Positions 35,155 through 42,427 of a stretch of 64,000 nucleotides of DNA are shown here, one piece after another (within the stretch, counting starts at the first letter, position 1; each line of letters begins with the position of its first letter). A program made the position numbers and the translations under genes. The notes beneath the pieces are model-generated. The model was not told the DNA's origin. It made no database searches and saw nothing but the letters and a program-made list of their open reading frames with translations. Origin of the DNA: GCA-2693325 sp036343635 (GTDB lineage Bacteria > Latescibacterota > UBA2968 > UBA8231); NCBI GenBank assembly GCA_036343635.1, contig JAYYVF010000076.1, positions 62,001 to 126,000 of the forward strand. Reading direction: 5' to 3'.

Positions 35155-36341
35155 TCTATGACCTGTAAGGCCTCCTTGCCGATTGCATCCCAATCTGGTT
35201 CGGTAGGACGACGCTCTCTCCATGCAATCCGCATCACCCCTTTATCCACGACCATGGTTCCTCTACAGTCTAATTCGTCCTCCGGAGGCTCAGGTTTTAA
35301 ACCCATGAATGCTTCAAATAATGGATCATTAGCGACGGCTAAGATAACATGAGGATCCCCTCCATGTACAGGAACACCCATAACTTCTGACATATGTGCA
35401 ACCTTTAATTGGCCGGTCAAACCGATTCCACGTTGACGCACTATATCAGTTGCACCTAAAGCGACGTAAGGTGCGGCGTTGAAAGGTTGACCACCAATAG
35501 CTCCGATCCATTCCAGGGCTAGTACGGATAAGTCCAAAGCTGCGCACAACCTTTGTAATCCGAAAATGTCATAATCTTGGAGTGGCTCTTCTATCCAGCC
35601 ATAATTACATTCTTCTAAAACTCGTCCAATGCGAATGGCTTCTTCCCATGTATACGATTCTACCGGATCATGCAACAGAATGAATTCGTCGCCTAGTACA
35701 CTCCGAAGCTCTCTGGCCATTTGTGAATTCTCTTCGACACCGCGGTATGAATGATCTTTCCCACCCACAAAATTTCGTTCTTTTACACTTAGGCACGATT
35801 CGACCATATCATCAATTGTCTTTCCACCGAAATTTGCATAGGCAGGAATTTCATTGCGTGCTCCACCCATTAGCAGGTAAACGGGCTTGCATGTGTAACG
35901 GCTGTACCAATCCCAAAGCATGCGATCTATATTATCTAATGGTTGTCGGCCAGTGTAAAAGAATCTTTGAGCATACCACAAGCGTTGCCATATGTATTCT
36001 CTATCTAAAACATCTACGCCAAGGATAAGTGGCATTATAGTTGCCAATGCATGTTTTGCTTCCCAATCAAGCTCGCTTTTGCTGAACCCTGAAGACCAGT
36101 CTGCATAAGCATCCATTCCACCTTCAACATGGAGCCGAAGACGAAGTTGGTAAGTGGGAAGCTCGTCTCCAGAGGTGAAGTCTACTTGAATATCATCTTT
36201 CCATCCCATGCCCTCAGAATGGCTGAAAAGACCGGACAAACCGGGTCTTACTTTTTGTAGGCTGCCCCGATTGGAAAAGGAGACGCTTCTAACCTGAGGT
36301 TCGCCTGGTAGTATATAAAATGAAGCTTTGGTTATTTTCAT
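35151..36341 (-). CDS. Enolase-superfamily (mandelate racemase type) protein
   Basis: 396 aa. Linker RQPLDNIDRMLWDWYSR, metal ligands FILLHDPVESY (Asp), GWIEEPLQDYD (Glu) and LALEWIGA (Glu), then VRQRGIGLTGQLKVAHMSE and VHGGDPH with the candidate catalytic His. All three ligands can be found, so an active enzyme is likely, though the Lys strand reads GGKDHSYRG instead of KxK. Its start overlaps the stop of the next enolase-like gene upstream (ATGA), and its stop overlaps the MFS start, so three genes are coupled. Confidence 0.82.
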   Translation of the reverse strand: MKITKASFYILPGEPQVRSVSFSNRGSLQKVRPGLSGLFSHSEGMGWKDDIQVDFTSGDELPTYQLRLRLHVEGGMDAYADWSSGFSKSELDWEAKHALATIMPLILGVDVLDREYIWQRLWYAQRFFYTGRQPLDNIDRMLWDWYSRYTCKPVYLLMGGARNEIPAYANFGGKTIDDMVESCLSVKERNFVGGKDHSYRGVEENSQMARELRSVLGDEFILLHDPVESYTWEEAIRIGRVLEECNYGWIEEPLQDYDIFGLQRLCAALDLSVLALEWIGAIGGQPFNAAPYVALGATDIVRQRGIGLTGQLKVAHMSEVMGVPVHGGDPHVILAVANDPLFEAFMGLKPEPPEDELDCRGTMVVDKGVMRIAWRERRPTEPDWDAIGKEALQVIE

Positions 36342-37318
36342 GAGAATTTAGCTTTCTTGCCTATTTCAAAGCACAATCCAGGTAATGATGGTATAATGAT
36401 ACATCCTTCAGAAATTTCGAGATTGGAATCGTTGGGCCGCCATGAAATGAGTTCCCCGTTTCGAATAGCTCCTAAAACATGGACAGCCGGATTTGGTCCT
36501 ACAGGTGTAGTCCAAGAGATCTCGCAATTCATTCCTAAGGATTCTGAACCTCGAGCCCACTTAATAGCTTCGGTAATTCCGCCCATGGTAGGTATTTCAA
36601 AACGTAAGCGATCGACTACGCGATCTACCAGACTCTTCATCGCCAAAGGAGCAGAAGATGTTGCAAAATCACCTTCAACAATTGGGATTGATACAGAGGT
36701 GTTAAGTTTCAGCAGGGCGCTTGGATCATTAGAAGCAAGGGGGCACTCAAACCAATGAAATCCGTAGGACTCAAGATCTCGTGCTATCAAAAGAGCATCG
36801 CCTAAGTTTAAAGATCTTCTGCCCGTGGCCAAAAGTAGCAAAGAAGTCGATGTAGGTTTTGGTACATTAGAAAATTCTTTTGAAATCTGTTTAGTTGTTT
36901 TAAATGTAAACTGATGTCCTATTAATCCGGTCTCCTGCGCCGTCTCAAGATCTTCCGACATCATTTTCGATGTAGCATTTACGTCTGATTCGGAATATGC
37001 AGGAATTCTATCTCTAAAACCGCCCAATAATTGGTAGACAGGCAACTTCTGAATTTTTCCAAGAAGATCCCATAAGGATATATCTACTAAACCAAGCGAT
37101 TTTGGAGTGAGATGATTTGTCTTTCTGATTTGATCAAGATCGAGTAGTGTCCGCTCTTTTTGCCAGATTACAGATCCTATTAGTGTATTCTGAAAATATT
37201 TTTCTATTTCCTTAAAAGAGTAATTATCTACGCCATGGACAATCCCGGTAAAATTACCACTGGTGATGTGCAAAGTTTCGTTTTCTGGAGAATAATCTAT
37301 AGCTTTAATCGTTTCCAT
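36338..37318 (-). CDS. Degenerate enolase-superfamily protein
   Basis: 326 aa. The capping-domain linker is kept (LGLVDISLWDLLGKIQKLPV), but the barrel is worn: the first metal-ligand strand reads LLLLATGRRSL with no Asp, the Lys strand reads HQFTFKTTKQ, the second ligand is WFECPLASND and the third VEGDFATSS. It ends SLPGLCFEIGKK as usual. It overlaps the intact paralogue downstream (ATGA), so a non-catalytic partner or a specialised enzyme of the pair are both possible. The frame is uninterrupted, so it is under some selection. Confidence 0.78.
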   Translation of the reverse strand: METIKAIDYSPENETLHITSGNFTGIVHGVDNYSFKEIEKYFQNTLIGSVIWQKERTLLDLDQIRKTNHLTPKSLGLVDISLWDLLGKIQKLPVYQLLGGFRDRIPAYSESDVNATSKMMSEDLETAQETGLIGHQFTFKTTKQISKEFSNVPKPTSTSLLLLATGRRSLNLGDALLIARDLESYGFHWFECPLASNDPSALLKLNTSVSIPIVEGDFATSSAPLAMKSLVDRVVDRLRFEIPTMGGITEAIKWARGSESLGMNCEISWTTPVGPNPAVHVLGAIRNGELISWRPNDSNLEISEGCIIIPSLPGLCFEIGKKAKFS

Positions 37319-37329
37319 TTAAACTCCAT

Positions 37330-38397
37330 TTAATGTGGAAGAACATTATTCAATACACGAAGAAAATTACCACCAGTTATTTTATATACATCATTTTTGC
37401 TGTATCCTTCAGAAAGAGCCCTATCTATGACCCAAGGAAGGCAGGCGGTATTAAAATGGGTGCCGATCCCTACAGAATCAACACCCATGATTTCAACTGC
37501 GTAATTAATGCATTTCATAACATTGTCTAATTGATCCTGGGGAATACTCTCGTATGGTTTTTCTCCTTGGGGCCGTTCAATTGATGGCGTTATTCCTAAA
37601 AGCCCGCCCCGTGAGGCTAATTTTTTCATAACCTCATCGGTAGTATTGCGAGTATTGTCTTCTAGAGCTCGTGGATTAGAATGCGTATCCACGACTGGTA
37701 CGCGCGAGTTTTCGATTATATCAAGTGCACTATGTTCATTGGTATGTGCTAAATCTATGAGGATACCGCATGAATTCATTTCCTTAATAAGTCGCAAGCC
37801 CAATTTATTTAGACCGCCGCCTCCGATTACGATATCATGCCCATCCCAACCGGGATCTCTTCCTGAAACACTAAGTGTAATCATACGTAGGCCGAGCCTG
37901 GCGAACATGCGCAGTATCCCCGGTGAGTCTCCAAACCAGTCGCAACGGTTACAGCCTAATAATATGCCTACCTTACTTTGTTCCTTATTAATATCTAAGT
38001 CAGACTTAGTTTGAATTACATTTACTAGATGGGAATTTGCTTCTACATCGCATAGAAATCTATCAAGTAAAGCCAACACAACCTGCGTTGGATTTTTGAA
38101 ACTAGGGGAAAGGTAAAGAGGTTCTGAGTGAGGCCGACCGGGCCGATGTTCTGGTTGTTTTGGCCATAAGTAAGCAAAATTGTCATCGAAGATGACGGGT
38201 CCTGCTTTACAGGTTACAACGCACATTCCCCAATTTGAAAATTTAACGAAATCGCCTCTACAGGTTGTCTCGTCTAATATGCCAAGGTCAATGTGATCGA
38301 TAGAGAATCTAGGATGCGTGAGATTAAGTCCCAGCATATCGCATAAAGGAAATGATTGTGAGTGTTGTTTGAAGTTATCATTCAAAGCATGCCTCAT
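37330..38397 (-). CDS. Peptidase M19 (membrane dipeptidase)-like protein with missing metal ligands
   Basis: 355 aa. M19 signatures visible: ILIDLAHTNEHSALDII (His), VVDTHSNPRALEDNTRNTTD (His) and SVGIGTHFNT near 315. In true renal-dipeptidase-type enzymes the N-terminal HxD, a bridging Glu (in an EG motif) and a late Asp (GSDFDG) bind zinc; here no N-terminal HxD is seen, the EG position reads LLGCNRCDWFGD, and the late Asp is His. A frame overlap is absent; 12 bases separate it from the enolase-like gene. It may have changed or lost metal chemistry. Not a membrane protein by sequence. Confidence 0.8.
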   Translation of the reverse strand: MRHALNDNFKQHSQSFPLCDMLGLNLTHPRFSIDHIDLGILDETTCRGDFVKFSNWGMCVVTCKAGPVIFDDNFAYLWPKQPEHRPGRPHSEPLYLSPSFKNPTQVVLALLDRFLCDVEANSHLVNVIQTKSDLDINKEQSKVGILLGCNRCDWFGDSPGILRMFARLGLRMITLSVSGRDPGWDGHDIVIGGGGLNKLGLRLIKEMNSCGILIDLAHTNEHSALDIIENSRVPVVDTHSNPRALEDNTRNTTDEVMKKLASRGGLLGITPSIERPQGEKPYESIPQDQLDNVMKCINYAVEIMGVDSVGIGTHFNTACLPWVIDRALSEGYSKNDVYKITGGNFLRVLNNVLPH

Positions 38398-38500
38398 TTT
38401 GCAAAATCAACTAAAAAAATTAATTCATGCGTAAAAACCGTTTGCCATCAGATGCTTTAGAGAAAACTTGAAAATTTTTGGAACATGAGACGGAAAATAA

Positions 38501-39247
38501 TTATTTTGGTTGAATATATGAATCAGATTTAAGATAGGTAGCTAAAAGATCTCTTGCTAAGATCTTTTCACGCATTACCATTCCGTCTTCAGCATTGCGA
38601 ATGTTTTGCGAAGAAAATTGAGCAGCATATGCGTAACGATCTGAGGGGCTCGAATTGGTTAAAGACCGATGAAGCGTCTGACGGTCAAATACTACAACAT
38701 CTCCCTTTTTAAGAGTCCCTATACAGAGAGAATCCTTTGGTGCTTCGGTTACTTCACGATGTCCCGGCGCAGTAGTTGTATTTGTCTGGTAGTCGAGGAC
38801 GCCATGGACATGACTCTTGGGAGCTATCCACAATGTTCCCATTTCTGGAGTGATGTCACATAAGGCTATAAAGATATTCATGGCTCTTCCAAGTAGCTTT
38901 GTGTACATGTTGTCTTGGTGCCATGGTAACCCGTTTCCTCCGTTGGCCGCAATGATTGCTAATATACCAAAGTGAACCCTAACAGGTTGTTCGAGGTATT
39001 CTTCAGCTAAATTCAATATAGTTGGGTGCACAAGAATCTGATGAATACTAAGATCTTCGTTAGGCTTCGAGGCGTTTAAACCTGCTCCATTCCATTCTTT
39101 TTTTTCGCTGTGTGGATTATTATTAGCACGCATCAGGCGATCTATATAGGACTTGCTGAGTAAAGAAGGGATTACAACGTAGCCAAATTTATAATATGAA
39201 TCTATCGTTTCTCTCGATAGATGTCTGGTTGAATCAACAACATTCAT
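38501..39247 (-). CDS. Phytanoyl-CoA dioxygenase-family protein
   Basis: 248-aa Fe(II)/2-oxoglutarate-dependent oxygenase. The iron triad is LPWHQDNMY (H-x-D) and LHRSLTNSSPS (distal His), followed by DRYAYAAQF with the 2-oxoglutarate Arg. PEMGTLWIAPKSHVHG is the usual middle segment. Such enzymes hydroxylate small molecules or lipids; those in marine sugar or amine clusters often have unknown substrates. It is leftward, between the M19-like and the mannonate-dehydratase-like genes, each with its own gap of 100-180 bases. Confidence 0.9.
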   Translation of the reverse strand: MNVVDSTRHLSRETIDSYYKFGYVVIPSLLSKSYIDRLMRANNNPHSEKKEWNGAGLNASKPNEDLSIHQILVHPTILNLAEEYLEQPVRVHFGILAIIAANGGNGLPWHQDNMYTKLLGRAMNIFIALCDITPEMGTLWIAPKSHVHGVLDYQTNTTTAPGHREVTEAPKDSLCIGTLKKGDVVVFDRQTLHRSLTNSSPSDRYAYAAQFSSQNIRNAEDGMVMREKILARDLLATYLKSDSYIQPK

Positions 39248-39428
39248 AATGTCAATCGATGTTTATAAAAAGGTTTAGGTGACAACTAATAATTATTCAC
39301 AATATTTATCGGATTTTTTTTATTTGGCGAATACCTTTCATGAGACTATGTGCAAAAATAATACAATGTTTCCTAATAGCTAAGTAGTTATCAACCGTAA
39401 TTAATTGATGAATATTTTAGTAACTACC

Positions 39429-40502
39429 TCAGGCATATACAGATTGCAACATGGCATTTATGTAACCAAATGAATAAGCGTATGATTGATAATATCCTTT
39501 GGGGTCATCATCTGTTTTGGGTACATGATCTGGGTCGATCCCGTAGGTATATCCTACGTCTTTGAGTCCCTTTAATACTCTATAAAAATCCATGGAACCT
39601 TCGTCGGGAAGCGCTTCTCTAAAACTATAACGTTTTCCTAGGAGGTTGCGATAATGAACTAGAAAAATACTTTTCTTTTGGCCAAAATGTTCAATAAAGG
39701 GATAGATGTCGTTAGCAGGATCTTCACACATTTCTGCAATGGAGCCGACACAGAAATTCCATCCGTGATAAGGGCTGCGTTGGATCTCTATAAACCGTTT
39801 CATTCCCTCAAAGTCGTTTAATACCTTATCGACACCACGATAGCCATCAGGCGTTGGAGGATCCTCTTGTGAATTTCCAATTCGCACCTTGAATTCCTGG
39901 GCTACGGGAACAATTCTTTCTAAAAGATATTCTATACGCTCCCAATGTTGGTCTGCCGTTACACGTCCGGCATCCGTCAAGGTCTCTTGGTCTTCCTTTG
40001 AGATTTTGTTTAATCGGAAGGCCGTATGAAAGTAACCACCTCGACCTTCTTCCATTTCAGTCCTATCTATTGGAAGTATGCATGTGTTGTACCTGAGAGA
40101 GTCTACGCCGGCCTGGCTAGCAGTCCGAATCATTTCGCAAACAATATCTATATCGCGATCTCTATCCGGATTTTTCCCGTAGTAGATGATACTTGGTAAT
40201 TTTTCGTAGATTGGAATAGCACTCATGTCCAATGTAAAACCAAATCTGTCATGTAGATCGACAATTTCTTTTAATTCATCTAATTTCCACCCGATTCCAT
40301 CGTGGTAAGGGAATTGGGCTGCTTTGTGTCTAACGCCGCATCTTTGTAGGAACCGCAATTCGGGCTCTGTGTGTCCAAAACCTTGAGTTCTCACGTACAT
40401 CCGCCCGGAGGGTGGTGTATATGGCGTATCCGGAGATTTTGGACCAGATGTTGCCGTTTCGCCTTCGACTAAACCCTGTTCAAAAAATGATTTTACAGCC
40501 AT
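39429..40502 (-). CDS. Mannonate dehydratase-like TIM-barrel protein (UxuA-related)
   Basis: 357 aa. Resembles UxuA in layout: LRFLQRCGVRHKAAQFPYHD near the start, KVRIGNSQEDPPTPDGYRGV, HGWNFCVGSIAEMCEDP (Cys ligand), IFLVHYRNLLGKRYSFREA (His with Arg) and VGYTYGIDPDHVPKTDDD near the end. UxuA makes 2-keto-3-deoxygluconate from D-mannonate in hexuronate breakdown. Residues that bind manganese (Cys, His, His, Asp in UxuA) appear to be in place, but the protein is shorter (357 vs ~394 aa) and the helical insertions differ, so a related substrate is possible. Confidence 0.75.
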   Translation of the reverse strand: MAVKSFFEQGLVEGETATSGPKSPDTPYTPPSGRMYVRTQGFGHTEPELRFLQRCGVRHKAAQFPYHDGIGWKLDELKEIVDLHDRFGFTLDMSAIPIYEKLPSIIYYGKNPDRDRDIDIVCEMIRTASQAGVDSLRYNTCILPIDRTEMEEGRGGYFHTAFRLNKISKEDQETLTDAGRVTADQHWERIEYLLERIVPVAQEFKVRIGNSQEDPPTPDGYRGVDKVLNDFEGMKRFIEIQRSPYHGWNFCVGSIAEMCEDPANDIYPFIEHFGQKKSIFLVHYRNLLGKRYSFREALPDEGSMDFYRVLKGLKDVGYTYGIDPDHVPKTDDDPKGYYQSYAYSFGYINAMLQSVYA

Positions 40503-40699
40503 AATGGAATCATCCTGTTGTAAGTGACTTCGTTTGGTTTCTAACTAGGTGAAGCATACACATAGTAGTCAATAAATCTGTTTTAAATTTTAGTACAACA
40601 TCTAAGTTTTTTAGAATTGTAACATCAGTTTACAAAAAAAATTAACAATTTTCCACAAAAAGCTAAAGCCCGCTGAAAATGTGGCGAATAAAACTATAT

Positions 40700-40822
40700 G
40701 TAACCCCCTGTTTGAGACAACCCATCTCAAACATTCGAATACTGGCACAGTCATATCTATCCATGCCGTGCTGTGTTTGTTATCGAGAGACGGCCATTGA
40801 TTCCCCAATGGCCGTTTTTTTT
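40700..40822 (+). ncRNA. Candidate small RNA or regulatory leader
   Basis: After a -10-like TATATG (40695-40700) comes a perfect 9-bp hairpin, TGTTTGAGA (40709-40717) with TCTCAAACA (40725-40733) around a 7-base loop, then ~55 bases including CACAG/CTGTG that can pair, then a terminator at 40791. No open frame covers it. It could be a free-standing ~120-nt RNA or a leader with a terminator controlling the gene at 40893. It does not match a family I know. Rated on structure only. Confidence 0.45.
40791..40822 (+). terminator. Intrinsic terminator of the candidate RNA
   Basis: CGGCCATTG (40791-40799) pairs with CAATGGCCG (40806-40814) over 9 bp with a short loop, followed by eight T residues. 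No gene upstream on the plus strand needs it, which is the main reason to suspect an RNA gene here. Confidence 0.88.
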
Positions 40823-40892
40823 GATTAAGTTGAGTTTTTATCTATGTTTCTTTGGAAATTTGGGAAATTGCTGATCACGAGAAAGTATAAAA

Positions 40893-41450
40893 ATGCCTAG
40901 ACATGACCTGAAGAAACTACGTAGTCGGTTGCACTGGATAGAAGATTATGCGATTGGATTGTCTGCCGCACAGATTATGTCGAAATATCAAAGCGAAGGA
41001 GCAACTGAAAGAAAATTTAGGACGGCGCGCGTGGCCGCACTTGATATGGGTCTTCTAAAACCTGATGAAGATCTTGTTGGATCGGGATTCACAATCGACG
41101 AGAAGATTATGAATAGAATTAGGTCTCCGGAGATTAATGAGTCTAAGAAGCCAGATCAGATTTCTTCACATGAAGATAAAGCAGCAATTATTTATGATAT
41201 TTTTAAAGCGGATGAGGTAAAGGCGTTAAAAGAAATCGTTGTTAAATGGAAAAAGAGAGATTTAGCGTTTACAAAGGAAAAGGCCGGACCGCGTGATCTG
41301 GCACACTGGATCAAACTAAATAAACCTCTTTTCGAGATGTGTAAAATCTATGCCAAAAAAAGCAATATTTCGTTGGATCAACTGGTGACTTTAGCTCTGA
41401 TGGATTATTTGAGGATTAATCCAATAGCAACTGAGCCTAGCCCATCGTAA
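40893..41450 (+). CDS. Unrecognised protein with possible DNA-binding ends
   Basis: 185 aa, soluble, charged. The N-terminal ~60 residues (LHWIEDYAIGLSAAQIMSKY, then ATERKFRTARVAALDMGLL) could be a helix-turn-helix-like unit, and the last ~35 (YAKKSNISLDQLVTLALMDY) resemble a ribbon-helix-helix or short helical dimer motif. The middle has ESKKPDQISSHEDKA and a strongly charged helix (EVKALKEIVVKWKKRD). I recognise no family. It follows the candidate RNA by 70 bases on the same strand and may be regulated by it. Confidence 0.6.
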   Translation: MPRHDLKKLRSRLHWIEDYAIGLSAAQIMSKYQSEGATERKFRTARVAALDMGLLKPDEDLVGSGFTIDEKIMNRIRSPEINESKKPDQISSHEDKAAIIYDIFKADEVKALKEIVVKWKKRDLAFTKEKAGPRDLAHWIKLNKPLFEMCKIYAKKSNISLDQLVTLALMDYLRINPIATEPSPS

Positions 41451-41495
41451 ACCTATAGAGTTTTTATATTCGATCGGAGTTAAAACAGGATTGTA

Positions 41496-42389
41496 TCAAT
41501 TCTTTCTTTTAAAATTAAAATAATATTTATCTATTATTTTTGAATCGTTCAACAACCAGTTGTAATTAAAAAAACGTACGGGGATACGTTTTATACGATT
41601 TGCTTCAAAATGTAAGGCAGGAATGTAAGTACTGAAATAATTTACAGAGACATGTTGATTATTGTCGTATGGCCTTTTCGGTGGAAACCATTTCTTAAAG
41701 TCATCCGCGTACCAATCAAAAATTTTATGTACGAAAAGCGTATCGTTTTTAAACAATAATTGTTCAGGGTTTTCAGAAAATCGTTTTTCAAGGCTAATTA
41801 AATCCGTCTCCACATTTAAATACGTATAAGCAGAATTTTTAATTGGTGGACAATCGATGCTGGCACAGTTCAAAGCAAAATGAATCCTAGGATCTTTGAA
41901 TTTTCTTAGTAGTTTATGTGTTTCAATTTCATTTAAACTTAAATATTCTCCTCCATAATTAAATCTGGTTTTTTGAAAAATGATATCCAATGTGTTTATA
42001 TCCAATATGCTGTCGATTGGGTAGTGTCTTACAACAATGGCTATTATTGTAGCATTGTATGCATTAATCCAATAGGATAATGTATGCATTGGCGTCGGAA
42101 ATCGATTCGGATGGGAATTAGGACTAAAATGACTTAATTTTGTCGTATATCTAAATAGATCTGTATGGTTATTGGTAATGTTTGAATAATCTATTCCTCC
42201 ATTTTCCCTAACATTAAATTTAAGAATAGAGTCAAATTGAGCGTGAAACGAATTCGCCTCGAACTGACTTAGTGTTTGTTTACAGGAAATTGTTATAAGA
42301 ATGATGATTGTAAATAATATCATAATAATGATATTCAGCAGTATCTTACGGCCAAATAACGTTGAAAAAGGTTTTGGTTTGAAGTTCAA
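41496..42389 (-). CDS. DUF547-domain lipoprotein
   Basis: 297 aa. A long hydrophobic signal ends ITISC, a probable lipobox. The DUF547 domain follows: LSYWINAYNATIIAIVVRHY, YLSLNEIETHKLLRKFKDPR, IHFALNCASIDCPPI and FDWYADDFKKWFP, in family order. The paired Cys residues and the NCAS core suggest a papain-like-derived fold of unknown activity. It is divergent from the UvrA-like gene with only 38 bases between the starts, so promoters of the two overlap. Confidence 0.82.
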   Translation of the reverse strand: MNFKPKPFSTLFGRKILLNIIIMILFTIIILITISCKQTLSQFEANSFHAQFDSILKFNVRENGGIDYSNITNNHTDLFRYTTKLSHFSPNSHPNRFPTPMHTLSYWINAYNATIIAIVVRHYPIDSILDINTLDIIFQKTRFNYGGEYLSLNEIETHKLLRKFKDPRIHFALNCASIDCPPIKNSAYTYLNVETDLISLEKRFSENPEQLLFKNDTLFVHKIFDWYADDFKKWFPPKRPYDNNQHVSVNYFSTYIPALHFEANRIKRIPVRFFNYNWLLNDSKIIDKYYFNFKRKN

Positions 42390-42427
42390 ATGTAATTAAA
42401 TGCCACTTACTTAAATAGGATGAAGTT

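Larger units (their letters stand above)
40503..40892. other. 390-base gap with a candidate structured RNA
   Basis: The left ~180 bases are A+T-rich and hold the promoter region of the leftward mannonate-dehydratase-like gene; nothing else is seen there. The right part contains two strong hairpins (given as separate entries). The final 70 bases lead into the orphan gene at 40893 without a clear ribosome-binding site. Confidence 0.55.

Noticed and set aside
35154..35223. N-terminal extension of the MFS protein overlapping the upstream enolase-like gene by 72 bases
   Set aside because: ATG 35154 with ATGA coupling and a ribosome-binding site explains the start better.
40611..40808. 65-residue minus-strand frame over the candidate RNA
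   Set aside because: It would run through both hairpins, has no ribosome-binding site and the product is low complexity.
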